From: Albula goreensis
Taxonomy: Eukaryota; Chordata; Actinopteri; Albuliformes; Albulidae
Reading direction: 5' to 3'
DNA: 64,000 bases
Assembly: GCA_022829145.1 (NCBI GenBank)
Contig: CM040748.1
Span: 24,932,501-24,996,500 of the forward strand
Part shown: positions 23,301 to 34,406 of the stretch, one piece after another
Position numbering within the stretch: position 1 is the first letter of the stretch
How the letters are laid out: every line of letters starts with the position of its first letter
Notes under the pieces: generated by a model
What the model was told of the DNA's origin: nothing
Databases searched by the model: none
Seen by the model: the letters and a program-made list of their open reading frames with translations, nothing else
Made by a program: the position numbers and the translations under genes

Positions 23301-23843
23301 CAGACAGAAGCTGCAAATAGGTCGACAGTGCTGGACGCAGAAGAACTCCATCATTTTGTAGTGGTCAGAGCAGATTCGCTCGCGGAGGTCTGCCAACGGC
23401 TCGTGGAGCTGGTGCGCCGCAAAAACAGGGTTCTCCTGATGCGGTTTCACGTGCTCCACGCAGTAAGATGCCATGCAGGTGAGGCAGGTCTTAAACGCCT
23501 TCGCCTCCATGCAGTTATCGCACAAAATTGCCGGAACTTCTGGCTGCGTCTTCACGGTCACATCGCAGAAGCTGTCAGCCTTAGTCTTTAATCTGAACTT
23601 GTCCACCACAGCGTCGAGTACCGTGTTCTTCTTCAGCGCGGGTTTGGTGTAGAAGTGTGTCCTGCACTGTGGACAGTTGTAGCCCAGAGCCACCTGTTCG
23701 CTCTCGCGCCAGGTCAGATCCAGGCAGCCTTGACAGAAATTATGACCACACGGAGTGGTCACAGGACTATCAAAAGGACTGAGGCAGATACTGCAGGTCA
23801 GCTCTTCTTCGAGACTCAACAGAGAAGGCATCTCGTCAGCCAT
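16815..23843 (-). CDS. trim25: Tripartite motif protein 25, E3 ubiquitin/ISG15 ligase (9 exons)
   Basis: Minus-strand exons 23843-23241, 23135-23040, 22104-21841, 21532-21370, 20561-20514, 20201-20130, 19299-19264, 18654-18541 and 17347-16815 join in frame to about 642 aa; human TRIM25 is 630. The RING is complete C3HC4 (C17, C20, C32, H34, C37, C40, C57, C60). Two B-boxes follow (about 108-147 and 158-191), then a coiled coil (about 202-330), a Lys/Pro/Ser-rich linker and a C-terminal PRY-SPRY (about 466-642) with the TRIM25-like SNNFCGVG and GPASRLGRNSQSWCVEWFN. The 96-nt second exon is the classic TRIM size. In the known family it is a cytoplasmic, interferon-induced ligase that promotes RIG-I signalling and binds RNA through linker and SPRY. 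An ISRE lies just upstream. The gene looks intact. Confidence 0.95.
17348..18540 (-). other. trim25 intron 8
   Basis: Intron before the SPRY exon. It contains a candidate 24-nt mini-exon (17902-17925), described among the findings, and otherwise no feature I can support. Confidence 0.6.
18541..18654 (-). CDS. trim25: trim25 exon 8 (linker) with tandem acceptor
   Basis: Encodes SKKHPNPSKELEAAIAKLKE and on to GPSQKA, donor GTGAGG, phase 1. The acceptor reads CAAGAAG, so splicing at either AG keeps the frame: 114 nt from 18654 or 111 nt from 18651. The first gives D-K-A-S, the second D-T-S at the junction. Confidence 0.82.
19264..19299 (-). CDS. trim25: trim25 exon 7 (linker mini-exon)
   Basis: 36 nt, phase 1 at both ends, acceptor TCTGTTTCAG, donor GTAAGA. 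Encodes AKKPDQKESKGD, again lysine-rich. Confidence 0.8.
20130..20201 (-). CDS. trim25: trim25 exon 6 (linker mini-exon)
   Basis: 72 nt, phase 1 at both ends, acceptor CTTTTTAAG, donor GTAGGT. Encodes GPLNSASSGPCPSTKTGQKKKPQA, a basic segment comparable in position to the lysine-rich linker of mammalian TRIM25. Confidence 0.8.
20514..20561 (-). CDS. trim25: trim25 exon 5 (linker mini-exon)
   Basis: 48 nt, phase 1 at both ends, acceptor TTTTTTGTAG, donor GTGAAT. Encodes AEKVVAPPLLPNPHEA. Assigned because it joins neighbouring exons in frame and has good splice sites. Confidence 0.75.
21370..21532 (-). CDS. trim25: trim25 exon 4 (end of coiled coil, linker start)
   Basis: Acceptor CATCACAG, donor GTAATT, leaving phase 1. 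Encodes ATVDMPSAVGFDPCTPRLNI through VDRRVLLLKP. The frame joins exons 3 and 5. Confidence 0.87.
21841..22104 (-). CDS. trim25: trim25 exon 3 (coiled coil)
   Basis: Acceptor CACTATGCAG, donor GTGATG. 264 nt encode a highly charged helix with repeated E/K/D heptads (YKLIREMIDKDEQEAMKSVD) that ends SLAFLQ. Confidence 0.9.
22105..23039 (-). other. trim25 intron 2
   Basis: AT-rich intron of about 0.9 kb. It holds an imperfect inverted repeat (22685-22707 against 22740-22757) and no other feature I can support. Confidence 0.6.
23040..23135 (-). CDS. trim25: trim25 exon 2 (start of coiled coil)
   Basis: Acceptor TTTTCTGTAG, donor GTAAGT. Exactly 96 nt, the conserved TRIM exon-2 length. Encodes SDLRNKLSLLDGKIEKTHMT and onward, with heptad-like leucines. 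Confidence 0.92.
23241..23843 (-). CDS. trim25: trim25 exon 1 (RING and B-boxes)
   Basis: ATG at 23843-23841, 201 codons ending RRGQQE, donor GTCTGT, phase 0. The reading frame stays open for a further 35 codons past the donor, but exon 2 continues the coiled coil. All eight RING zinc ligands are in this exon. Confidence 0.94.
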
Positions 23844-23899
23844 GTTGAGATGGCTATTGGACTGTGCTGCGACCTCAGCTGCAACAACAAGGCGGGGAA

Positions 23900-23934
23900 G
23901 AAACGAAACTTAAGCAATAAACGAAACCGAAACT
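23900..23934 (-). promoter_or_regulatory. ISRE / IRF-binding element of trim25
   Basis: GAAACCGAAACT at 23923-23934 fits the ISRE core GAAANNGAAANN exactly, and a second GAAAC-GAAACT half-site pair lies at 23900-23910. They are 57-91 bases upstream of the trim25 ATG. TRIM25 is a known interferon-stimulated gene, so IRF/ISGF3 control is the natural reading. Confidence 0.75.
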
Positions 23935-24117
23935 AACTTTTTCTTAGAACCGTAGTTGTATGGCTAAATGCTCAACAACTTATAGCGTAGCAACGTTGTT
24001 GACGTTTAACGAAAACATAAAATATAAATATTTAGTTGCAGTATACTGACTATTTAACTTAATGTTTGTTGGATACACAATCCTGTGACTCGAATAGGGT
24101 TTTCCGTGATTGATAAC

Positions 24118-24125
24118 TGACGTCA
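24118..24125. promoter_or_regulatory. Perfect palindromic CRE (TGACGTCA)
   Basis: The full 8-base CREB/ATF site lies about 275 bases upstream of the trim25 start codon, in the probable promoter. CpG-containing full sites are rare in such AT-rich DNA. Confidence 0.55.
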
Positions 24126-25033
24126 AACATGGCAGTCAAAATATTACAATTATTAGTACTTAGTTATTCGACTAAATGCTACTTACCAGTGCTCGCGCGT
24201 ACCAGACAAACGGACACTGAGTCTGTGTTCACTCGATCAGCTGGCCTGCTTGTGATACTTCCTGTTCGAGCTGAATACAGTCAACACCTCTCGGTGTACT
24301 TAAAAGAAGTGTTATCAGGGCGCAGGCATGCAAGTCTGTGGACATCGAGTTTGCGCACAATGGACCTTCATAACTAGTTTAAGAGATACGTGGCGTTCTT
24401 TAATATTTCCGTGTGGACAATGTAACAATTTAACCAACACTTTAATATCTATCCCTGCAAAGAAAAGCAGATATGTACATTACGTTTAACCAGGTGTAAT
24501 ATAAATTAATAATAATTAAATAAAATCAAATCCAGAGCTAAGCGCTAAAAACTAAACTGAAAACTAAAATGGAGAGATGTTCACAGTCTCAGCCATATCA
24601 GATCCTATACCTCCTTTTTAACCAATATCTCACTGAAAATGCTGCCTGTGTTGCTCCTATATTTTTTATATAAAATAAAAAAAGATTTTCTCCCTTTACA
24701 TCTATGTTTTCTGCATCATAAAATGTTCCAGGTCTGTTTTGCACTGTCACACCCTTCAACACAAAACATGTGATGCCTAGTCATGAGTCAGAGGAGCACT
24801 GCTGAGCAAGCTGGAGTAGATTTTTGAAATTCAAAATAACACCAAGCAATAAAGAACAAAGCTCAAAGGCCATTTGCAATACCATCCTTTACTCTTCTCG
24901 TTCCAAACAACTATGGGGATTCCAAACAACCAATGTGGGATTGGTTAATAATTTCATGGGACACCTCCTTTATTGAAGACCATATTACTGTTGGGTCAGG
25001 TGTTGATGGACATGTAGTGGGGTGCTCTTTCCT

Positions 25034-25224
25034 CAGAACAGAGGTGTCCAACTCAGGTCCTAGAGGGTCACAATGTCTGTTGGTTTGTGATGTGCTTCAG
25101 CACGTAATTTATTAATTGAAATCACTGGTGGACCACAGATTCCACAGCTTATTTCCAAGGCATAAAATGGAAACATCAAAAACCATCAATTGTGTTGGCC
25201 CTCCAGTTTGACACCCCTGCTCTG
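25034..25224. repeat. Short palindromic repeat (MITE-like)
   Basis: About 190 bp with terminal inverted repeats. The first 20 bases (CAGAACAGAGGTGTCCAACT) match the reverse complement of the last 20 at 17 positions. The motif 'ggtgtc-aact-aggtcct-gagggcc' is one I recall as common in teleost genomes. No target-site duplication is obvious. Confidence 0.65.
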
Positions 25225-25519
25225 GACCAAAAATATCCAGTTCCCAGTAATGCGTTGTATGATGTAGATGTGCTGTAGATAGTGCCAGACCCCCCCATTA
25301 ACCTGAGATTCTGACACCCTGTGGACATTAAAGTTCCCATAAAGCTTTTCAAGAGTATAGGCGTATCCTTGGAGTCTGAGCCAATTTCCCACAAGACTGG
25401 CTAATTTAGTTAAAGTGTCAGATTATACAAATAATTTGGACTAATTACATAATGAAGAGCACCAGTTGCAATGAAATCAATAAGTAGGTATAAAAGTCAT
25501 TTATCATCTCTGTTCGAGA

Positions 25520-25620
25520 CCAATGGTTCCCAATGCTGATCCTGGAGTACCCCTGTGTGTACTGGTGTTTAGACCAGCCAGTCCATCTCTGAATTGTGTT
25601 TGTTGAAAACACATGTTTAA
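25520..25620. repeat. Teleost dispersed repeat fragment
   Basis: The stretch 'ggttcccaatgctgatcctg' then 'gagtacccctgtgtgtactg' resembles a repeat seen often in fish DNA. Recognised from memory; boundaries are uncertain. Confidence 0.45.
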
Positions 25621-27479
25621 GTTATGTCATTTTATGCTCAATCAAGAGAAGACAATTAAGGTTTGGCTTGTAATTACAATCATCTTGGCCTTTAGATCGT
25701 CTAAATTTTCAAGTGTTCACATGTTCAGTGTTTAGGACTTTCAGTTATAGTTGAATACAAAATGAAACCTCTTCAAAAGGGATTATTTGCCACAGAACAT
25801 TGCAAAAGGGTAAGCATTACTTTTGTCACAGCTTAACTGGTTCAGTAAAATTCAGATCAGGTGGGATGAAACATGGATTTGTGGAACCACAACGACCAAA
25901 TCCAAAATTGGTAAGTCGTTGAAAGCTGAGCCTTCATGAGTGTACCTGCTCTGTTTCTGCACAGCTTCCTCTGAGACTGGAATTGCATGAATGTGTTGTG
26001 TTATTTCTGGACTTTTAAACTGACTTTTTTTGGAAGCCTTTGTATTTTAACAAGGTAAAAGCTTTACAGCATATACTACACACTTTTACAGAGACTACTG
26101 GACTTTATCTAAAAAATAGTACATTGTTTATTTACTGCCCTCTAGTGTATTGTATCTGTAATAATCCCTCTGTACACCTGAATGATAATGTACTTTGAGT
26201 GCAATATAAATGAGAGCACTTTCATTAATAACTCCATTGGGAGTTACCCCTCCAGAATAGTGCATAGTCAAAAACTGTGCTAAATTTAATCAACTGTTAA
26301 AGTGCTTTTCATTTCATCATTTGATTTGTTCCATGGCTCAGTTCTGACTTGGACATAGAAGCACTTTATGGTAAAGGAATAATAAATACACATGGGATTA
26401 CATTTTTCCCATGTTTTCCATGTTTCTCTTAATTTTCAAAATGGCATGTGATTTGTAACATTTCATCCCTGATTTCAGAACAAGGCTTCATATCAGCTTC
26501 ACATATGGAATGTCGCTGACACATTTTGATTTAGACGTCAGAGAGATTAGTATTGTGAACAAAGTCCATGCATTTTAGCCTGCCTGTTATACATCTGAAA
26601 AACTGTTTAATCAACGATTGAATCAATAAATGAATTAACTATTAATGTATTTAAATTACAGAACAGTTTTTCAATTTTATTTCCTCACATTATTGGATTC
26701 AAGAGAACAGCTTATAAATTCATTAATTGCTGCCTTACCATAAAACTTAAAATTGAATTGAAAAAGTGGAAGTACAACCCCATAGCGTTATTCATCAGAC
26801 ATGTGGCATTCTCTTTTGCGCAGACTTGGCGCTTACAGACCCGTGGGAGAATGATTTGTAGACCTGGGTCTCTGTGGAAAGAATGGGATGAACAGCTGGC
26901 AAATGTAGACTGGCGCCGGGTATGGTATGCTGAAGTGTGTATCGGCTGCAGACTGCCTTGTGGAGGGATGTATTTGTTATTGATATTTTTTCGAACTGAA
27001 ATGTTAATAGTGTTTGTTTTTAAAAGCAAGGAACTGTATTCTTAAATTTTCACATTGTTCGTTTGTTCAAATGTTCACAAATGTTCGTTCATGAATTTCA
27101 TATTTAAAAAATTGGGTATCAGCCATAGATCATTGGCTATGTCAGCACGAGACTTTTGTTTTAAACCATACTTATTCACACTGACCAAAACTGATTGAGT
27201 TTATTCTGTCGAAAATATGTTAAACGTTATATGATTTGACTTCAACCAGATATTTTACTTTTTTGTTTACAATGATGCATCTTGCTATGTTCAATACAAC
27301 AATACGGTGTATGCTTTATTTTCGAAGCACTTCAGATTACATTTACATGTAAGATTTAAGATTGTTAATGTTCCCAGCGTTTGAGGAACTGAGAGTTCTG
27401 ATTCCATCTTGTTCAAAAAATGGTCGGAAAGCTGTAATATTTCTCTTAGAACGTGATATATATTATTGCGTTTACTGTG

Positions 27480-27671
27480 TCTGTGTCGTTCTTGGGTTCA
27501 CGCACTTCTCCCCACCTCTCGTTTTCTCATCCAGTGGTCCTTTCCGTTTGCCAAGTGATGCTCGTGATGTCACGGACTGTTTTCGAGCGGAGCGGCGGAG
27601 GACAGTGATGGCGCCCGCTTAGCGGGTCCCGTACTCACTTTAAGATCAGTCCCAGTGACCCCCAAATAAGT
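27480..27671 (+). promoter_or_regulatory. rab11fip4 5' leader with two overlapping upstream ORFs
   Basis: A CpG-containing, GC-richer stretch before the start codon. It has a 16-codon upstream ORF at 27558-27608 whose TGA overlaps the ATG of a 4-codon upstream ORF (27608-27622). Whether both lie in the mRNA depends on the transcription start, which I cannot see. Confidence 0.45.
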
Positions 27672-27824
27672 ATGGAAGGGAATGTCTCTCTCGACCAAGA
27701 GCAGCTCCTGCTATTTTTAAAGAAGCTCAAAGAAGTATTCGATGTTTGCGACGATGATGCGGACGGCTACATTAGCGTTGAGCATTTCGTGGATCTTGGT
27801 TTGCAGTTCGGGCAAGGAGATGAG
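27672..27824 (+). CDS. rab11fip4: rab11fip4 coding exon 1
   Basis: ATG at 27672, 51 codons (MEGNVSLDQEQ to FGQGDE), donor gtaaga. It carries the first EF-hand-like loop. Followed by an 11.4-kb intron. Confidence 0.9.
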
Positions 27825-30800
27825 GTAAGATATCAGAGTAAGATATCTGAGTAAGAATCAGAAGCTGTTTTCAGTAGCTGTTTAACGCATTTTAGCGGAG
27901 GACAACATACCTAATATGTTTCATAGTTTGTTGTTATTGGCTAACAATGACATTAAAGCATTTATATCAAACAGAACCGCTGGGAACGAATTGAAGCTAA
28001 TTGACTGCATTAAATGAGACAAACAGGTAGACTATGGACAATCTAGGCAATGGCAATGTTGTTTTTCAGTGCCCGATATGATAAGCGCAAATCATTCTAT
28101 AAAAACAAAGTAGCCTATGTATGGCTATGATGTATAGCACATTCCCAGATCCTTATTGGAAACAAATAAACAGATTGTAAATGTTTGATAATGACTGAAA
28201 ACATATCACAGAAACAGAGTTGCAAAGTGTTAGGGTATTACTACATTGCATTTATTTAAATGCCGTTTTATGTAGAGGGAAAGTGCTCTCTGTTGTTTTC
28301 TACCCTTGGAAAACTAGTTAGCTTGCAATACATATACTTTCTGGAAGTATTTTGTTGTGGCATGGAGACTAGAGAGCAGTGAGCACTAATTACTATCAAA
28401 CTGGCTGAAATTAGAAAATTCCTTAATTCACAGGCCTAATTTACATTCATGTTAAGTAATGGAATTGACATTTGATAATTTGTAGATTATACCTGTTTAA
28501 ATACCTTTGAAAGTACCCATTTTAAAATATTTTAAATTTGGCATGCATTAATTTACATAACATTAACACAGAAAGTGAGGTAGACTGCTTCAATTTTTTT
28601 AGTTAGTGTTTTTCTTAAATACAGACCATTGCCCATTGAACATCTGAAATCACAGTTCAATGACTCTCGGTTATAATGCAGGGTTATAGCATTGAATATG
28701 TTTACAGAACAACTGTTCCGGGTGGGTTCTCCTCTTGCTCGCACAGACAAAGCAGAGGAAAGGAGAGGAGTGTGCTGACAACAGAGCGGCTTGCCGCTGG
28801 GATTCTTCCTTTGAATCTGTGAGGCAGCATCCGCGCTGCATCCAGCTGTTTGGTAAAGCGCATCAGCTCCCCAATGTAACAGGCTTTTCCGCTTGGTGTG
28901 GCTCTCCTCGGAGGCAGCATTCGCACTGGTTCCTCCAGCTGTGAGACTTTATGAAAAGGAAGCGGGTGGTGTTCTTTTCACAGGTTCATTAACGGGCCCT
29001 AAGTCTTTAAGCTGACCAGCTCCCTCCTCCCCACTGGTCTTCACAAAACTAATATCCTAATCAGTGTGACAAAGAGAGGCAAAACTCTGCCCAGTGTCAG
29101 TCATAAACATGAAATTGTTATTGATTCATGTTTGTATGGGCTTCAATGGAATTAGTTGAATTGTTTCAGGCTGTACTTACAAGGCACATTGTAATTCAGC
29201 ATTTTTGTTGCTTTTTCAGTTGATAAACACACATTTTTGGTGAAATTAGAGAAATGGATTCTAATTGTCTGTAGTTTGAAAGCTTGTGCTTGTCATTTTT
29301 ATCGATTAACACAAAGGGATGGAGCCACTGAAAAAGAGAATGAGGCTTTGTGAATTAAACATCTCATCTTGCTTGTGAACAGAAAGTTTAGCCATGGTTT
29401 GGTCTATATGGGTAGTTTTCTGCATGGAGGCAGGTGATGTGCATTGTTTGACACTAGTCCAGATGCTTCCAGAGGAAGCACTAGTCAAGAGGCGGTGGTG
29501 TGTTGGCCCAAGCATGTAATGGAATGTGGTCTGCATCACCAGTGTTGGTGTATTGACAGTTGGCACAACATGCCCATCTTAGGAGTAAAATGATTTCAGT
29601 CTGTCAGCGATTACCATCTGTTCTGCAATGTCTGCAGTATACCTTGGGCTAAGATGTTAATCCTGAACACCAGATTTTATTCCTGGTCTTTTTTCCTTTA
29701 ATCGGTGTCGGCATTACCCTGTCTCTCATCTGATGATACTGTATGACTTTGCTTACAGTTTGAGTAAATGCAGTCTGTCATCCCACTGGGGGTTGGGAGT
29801 GTTATAATGCAGGCTTTGATGATATTGGTCCATCAGATCAGTTAATGTCCTCAGAAGATCAGCATTAGTGCTTATGATTTAGAGCCTGAAACAGACTTGG
29901 TGGGACAACAATCTGGATTAAAAAAACAAATAATCATTATTGCGCCTCTTGGATTTAACAACCTTCTACAATTGTTCCCTTGAGTTTTAACAGTCTCTGT
30001 TTTGTTTTTACAGAAGGGCTTTCAAAGTAGTTGTTTCACTGATCGATGATTGGTTATGATTATTCTCCATCTGATGGTGTCCTGCCAGAACTGTGATTTC
30101 TGTGGTCATTAAGACCAGAGAATGCGCTGCCACTAGTGGAAAGTGGCTTCTCTCCCCCTTTCTGCTGCCAGGTTTGAAAATATGCACAGCTCAGCTCGGA
30201 CCTCTAGTGTAGCCATGGTGACCATAACAACCTGCAAAGGTAATGATGGGACTACTGGGTGCCATCTACAGCCAATGAGATGGCACATGGCACTGAGATA
30301 GATCTTAATGATCAATGTGCACACTAATTGTGGGCTATGGGCTATAACTTTGTAGTGTTAACACAAGGTCTATATGGGCCAGTGGTTCAATATCCATTTG
30401 AGAGAAAGTTTCATATTAACATTTAGTATGAAATGCTTTTTCACGTGAATTCACAATTAAGTAAAATGCTCTAGAAAGAGAACTCGGATGTGCAAACTTT
30501 GTACACATTTGCGAGCATTTTTTGTTTTACAAAATCACCAAAACTGCATTGTGAATCCCGCCTTCAGAAAGTTTTCTTGCCCATAATGATTTCAGTGACT
30601 CTTGTGAAATCTGTCCCTGACTCATTAATTTAAAAAGCCTGCTCGCTGTGTGATTAATGTGGCTGACAGGGTGTCCAGGTGGAGAGAGGGCGAAGACTGA
30701 CAGCGTGATTCATTCTCCCCAGGTGGAGACCCCTGCCCCCCGGTGGCCCTGTGACTGGGGCCCTGGAAGGCCTCTGCTGGTCCACCCTCAGTGATTTAGT

Positions 30801-33800
30801 GAAACTGAGCAAGGCTAGAGAAAAATGTGGGAGAAAAAAAACAATTGGATAGAGAGAGAAATGGAAAAATTCCCCTCCCTGTTCCCCAATCCATCTGCCC
30901 TGTGTAATCTTAGTCGTAATTAGCCCCTGTAATTGATTGGGCCCTGCATTTCATATCGACGATTAAAGCTTTTAACAGGCCCTTGGTACGTGTGTAATTT
31001 AGTCTGATAATGAATTGCAGAGCCTGAGGGCTTTTTACTATTGAAAATTAGTCACAATGGCCTTTTCGAGAAGGAATTAGTCGAAAATAACCACGTTTTC
31101 CTGAATCTCTCTGTCAAAAAAATCTCACCAGAGACATCAAGGTGAAAAATGTCAGGACAGCTGATTCCTGTTAGATCAAATAGGTCAAATGCTAATCTTC
31201 TTTCCTCTGGGTTTTATAATCTGTGATTAGGGTAAGTGCATTCTGACTTTCTGGAGTCCTTGGAGGTGCTGGTTCTGTAGACAATGGCATAGCTAGTACT
31301 GGACTGATTTATTTACATCCCAGATGTCTCTATCAATCTTTTTTTCTCTGCTATGTGCTAATCAAATTGGCCACACTTGCCCATAACCAGAGAGTCTGAG
31401 GTGACAGTGGTAGACACAAGTCCATTGCAAAACAAGCGGTTTTCCAGCTTCATCTCCCATTTTACTTACTGTGTTGTTGTGCATCTGTAAGATTATCTTT
31501 GGTTCAGGTGGGTCCTAAGCAACATGTGCAGCAGAGGCACTAGGGCTGGTTATTGCCAGGAACATCATAATACGATGTTATCACGATACTTCTGTCATGA
31601 TACACTAGCATTGCAATTCTAAAAACATTGCAGTTTGGTACAACAATGTATCTCTGTCAAATATTGTGGGAAATATATATCTATTTTATTTGATTTTTAG
31701 AAACAGTAACATTGTTTTTAAAGACCTAAATTCCATCAAAACCTCTTAAAAATGTCATTTGAAGTTACACAGATTTTTGTCATTCACAGATGTAGTAATC
31801 CTTCCATCTGTGATTGCTGCAGCCCTTTTGTATGTGAAAAATAATATTGTGATGCTGAACTGTATTGATTTTCCCCCCCACATCTATGAGCACTTGCCCT
31901 TAGCACGGTGTGTGTCCCAAATGTCTGATCCAGTCCTGACTGGACCAGTGGAGACTGAGGACTGTGGGTGGGTGCCTTACCAACCATACAATCTCCCAGG
32001 AAAAGAGGGCTTCTTCAAGTAATAATTACACAGCCCAGACTGCAGAGCTTCAGAGTATACGCCTGCAGTTTTGAGGAAGTGCATGGCAGTGTGCAAGCTC
32101 CCTAACTAATGAAGGAAGTTACAGTAGAATGAGAAATTACAGTTTCAATTAGGAAGGCTCGACTGACAGAAAACACAGGGAACAAAAGCTGAATAAAAAG
32201 ATTAAGAATTAGGGGTGCACTTTTGTAAGTAATTTAGGATTAGAACAGCTATTTTATGCTGTTATTCTGAGGTTAGAATGTCTTTCCTTTAGAAGCACTG
32301 AGTTACAGAGCTGACCTGGATTGTTGTTGTTACAAACTTGCATGAACTCCACTGTTATGTTAAAATTATCTGACAGCAAGCTGAATTGAGCCTGTCCTTT
32401 CAGTTTGAATCTAATGGCAGCCTGTATACAGCCCTGCTTGGGCAGGGAGAGAAAATGATGTGCTAAAGCAGGGGTCTTCAGCCTTTTCCATTTGCTTGGA
32501 ATCCTACCTGGATAGAGGGTCAAACCAGGAGCCCCTGCTCGATTTCAACTCCTTCAATATCAATTTTTAATGCCAATTTTTTGCATTGAGTCTATGCTTA
32601 TTGTTGCAAACTCCTCATAATGATGGGTCTGGTTGATATAACACTAACTGAAAGGATTAGACATAGTGAGATGGTCCTGGTGAGAGTAGTTCTATTCTGG
32701 GGGAGATGGAGGATGACAGGCAGATCACTCTCTGACTGCAGTAAACCCATACTTCAAGAATATTTCCCTGAATTCTCCTTTGATGATAACACAATAGTAA
32801 TTTCCAGCACATCATGCATACTTGCACATCATTTTGTAGTTTCCATTGTCATATTTTATATAATTGCCAATGTCTATATAATTTACTATGTGTCTATTAC
32901 CAAAGAGCATTTTCCAAAAATCCAGATCTGTGACTCCTTTCTGTGGTTTATTCAGGTATCCAGGAGATGACAGATCACAAATTTCTGCAATGCAGCTGAA
33001 TATATCAGGTGGAAATGAGGCCTCTGAGTTCACAGGCTCCCAGTACTGGTCCTTAATGACTTGTTTACCTCTGAAGTTGGTTTCGTGGTGTTCTACTCTG
33101 CTGGAACATTAGTTTTGATGAGTCTTTTGGGAGCTATGTGTTAAGATTGTGGGCAGTCTGAGTAAAAAGCTTCCATTGTTACACTTATTTGTTTTTCCAG
33201 TGACTGTTCATTCACTAAGATTTTAGTATAAATAAATGTCAGGCTTAACTTTAAATGATATGTTATACCCTGCAAAATGTTGCAGATTTTAGTTGTATCC
33301 CAGCAAGAGTGTATCAGGCTGTACCCTGGAGTGGAGGTGGCCACCGATGATGAGGCTACTGAGTGTGGGGGTGGGCATGGGGCAGCCGGGGCTGTCTTTG
33401 GTCTGTTGGCTGAAAGGATCCATAAGTAGACTTAACTCAGCTGGCAGAGATGGATCTGAATGTGATGCTGGGCGCGGAGCTGATGGTGATAGCTGTTCGA
33501 AGCATGACCAAGGCCATGTCACAATGGACTGTTTGTCTTCAAGATAGTGTTTGTCATTTAAATTTTGATTATTTGTTCTACCTGAAATAGCAAACTGATA
33601 TTTTCATTGTGAGAAGGTATTAGGCTCTATTACAGCAAGACCTCTTTCCCATACAGTCATTTTTTAAATGTCTGTACTTTTTAAATGTCCCTAAGTTCTG
33701 TCAAAGTCACAGTAAAGAAAAACTAAATTAATCAGTTAAAGAACCCTCAAATGTGGGATTATGTAACAGATTGATCTGATGCAGTGTTGAAAAAATTACA

Positions 33801-34367
33801 GTGATGTTTAGCAGACTTCTATTTTGTGTGTATATGTGTGTTTCAGTAGCGATATTTGGAAAGCATAAATTTGGATCAAACATGCAGCAAACACTGGAGA
33901 TATCAAACCAAGCTGGTTTTTGGGCTAGGCCAAGGAGACTCACAGCACTGTGTGAAAGTATTAATAGCAGCTCAGACGAACACGCACATGTGTTTGCACA
34001 TGCGAATATGTGGTCATGCAGAACTCATCGGCCCATCTTTTGCACTGCCGGGCTGGTGGTGAGTATTTCAAGCTGCTTATGTAATTCAGCATATAGGCTT
34101 GATTAATAATGAAAGACAGAGGGAACTGGATGGGGAAGCCAGAAATCCTCTAAGGCTGTCACTCTGATGCACACGTGAGCTGGTGTATGGGGCGTGTGGG
34201 TCCCTGGTGAGCATGCTCACACTCACACTGTGCCCAGAGCTGTTTGGGAGGGCTGTCTGCTCAGCAGGTGCTCCAGCCAAGATGGTCACACAATCACATG
34301 CAGTCCTCACATGTAGGGGCCACCTGTCATTTGCAAGCAGACAGGCAGCCCATATAACCACAGATGC

Positions 34368-34406
<39 letters not shown>

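Larger units (their letters stand above)
24200..27480. other. Intergenic region between trim25 and rab11fip4 (head-to-head)
   Basis: The two genes diverge and their start codons are 3.8 kb apart. This spacer has at least two dispersed repeats (25034-25224 and about 25520-25620) and no coding exon I can support. Short open frames near 24129-24377 and 26758-27045 have no recognisable product. Confidence 0.6.

Noticed and set aside
24129-24377. Plus-strand 82-codon open frame next to the trim25 promoter
   Set aside because: No homology recognised and no splice or Kozak support. Better explained as promoter and spacer DNA.
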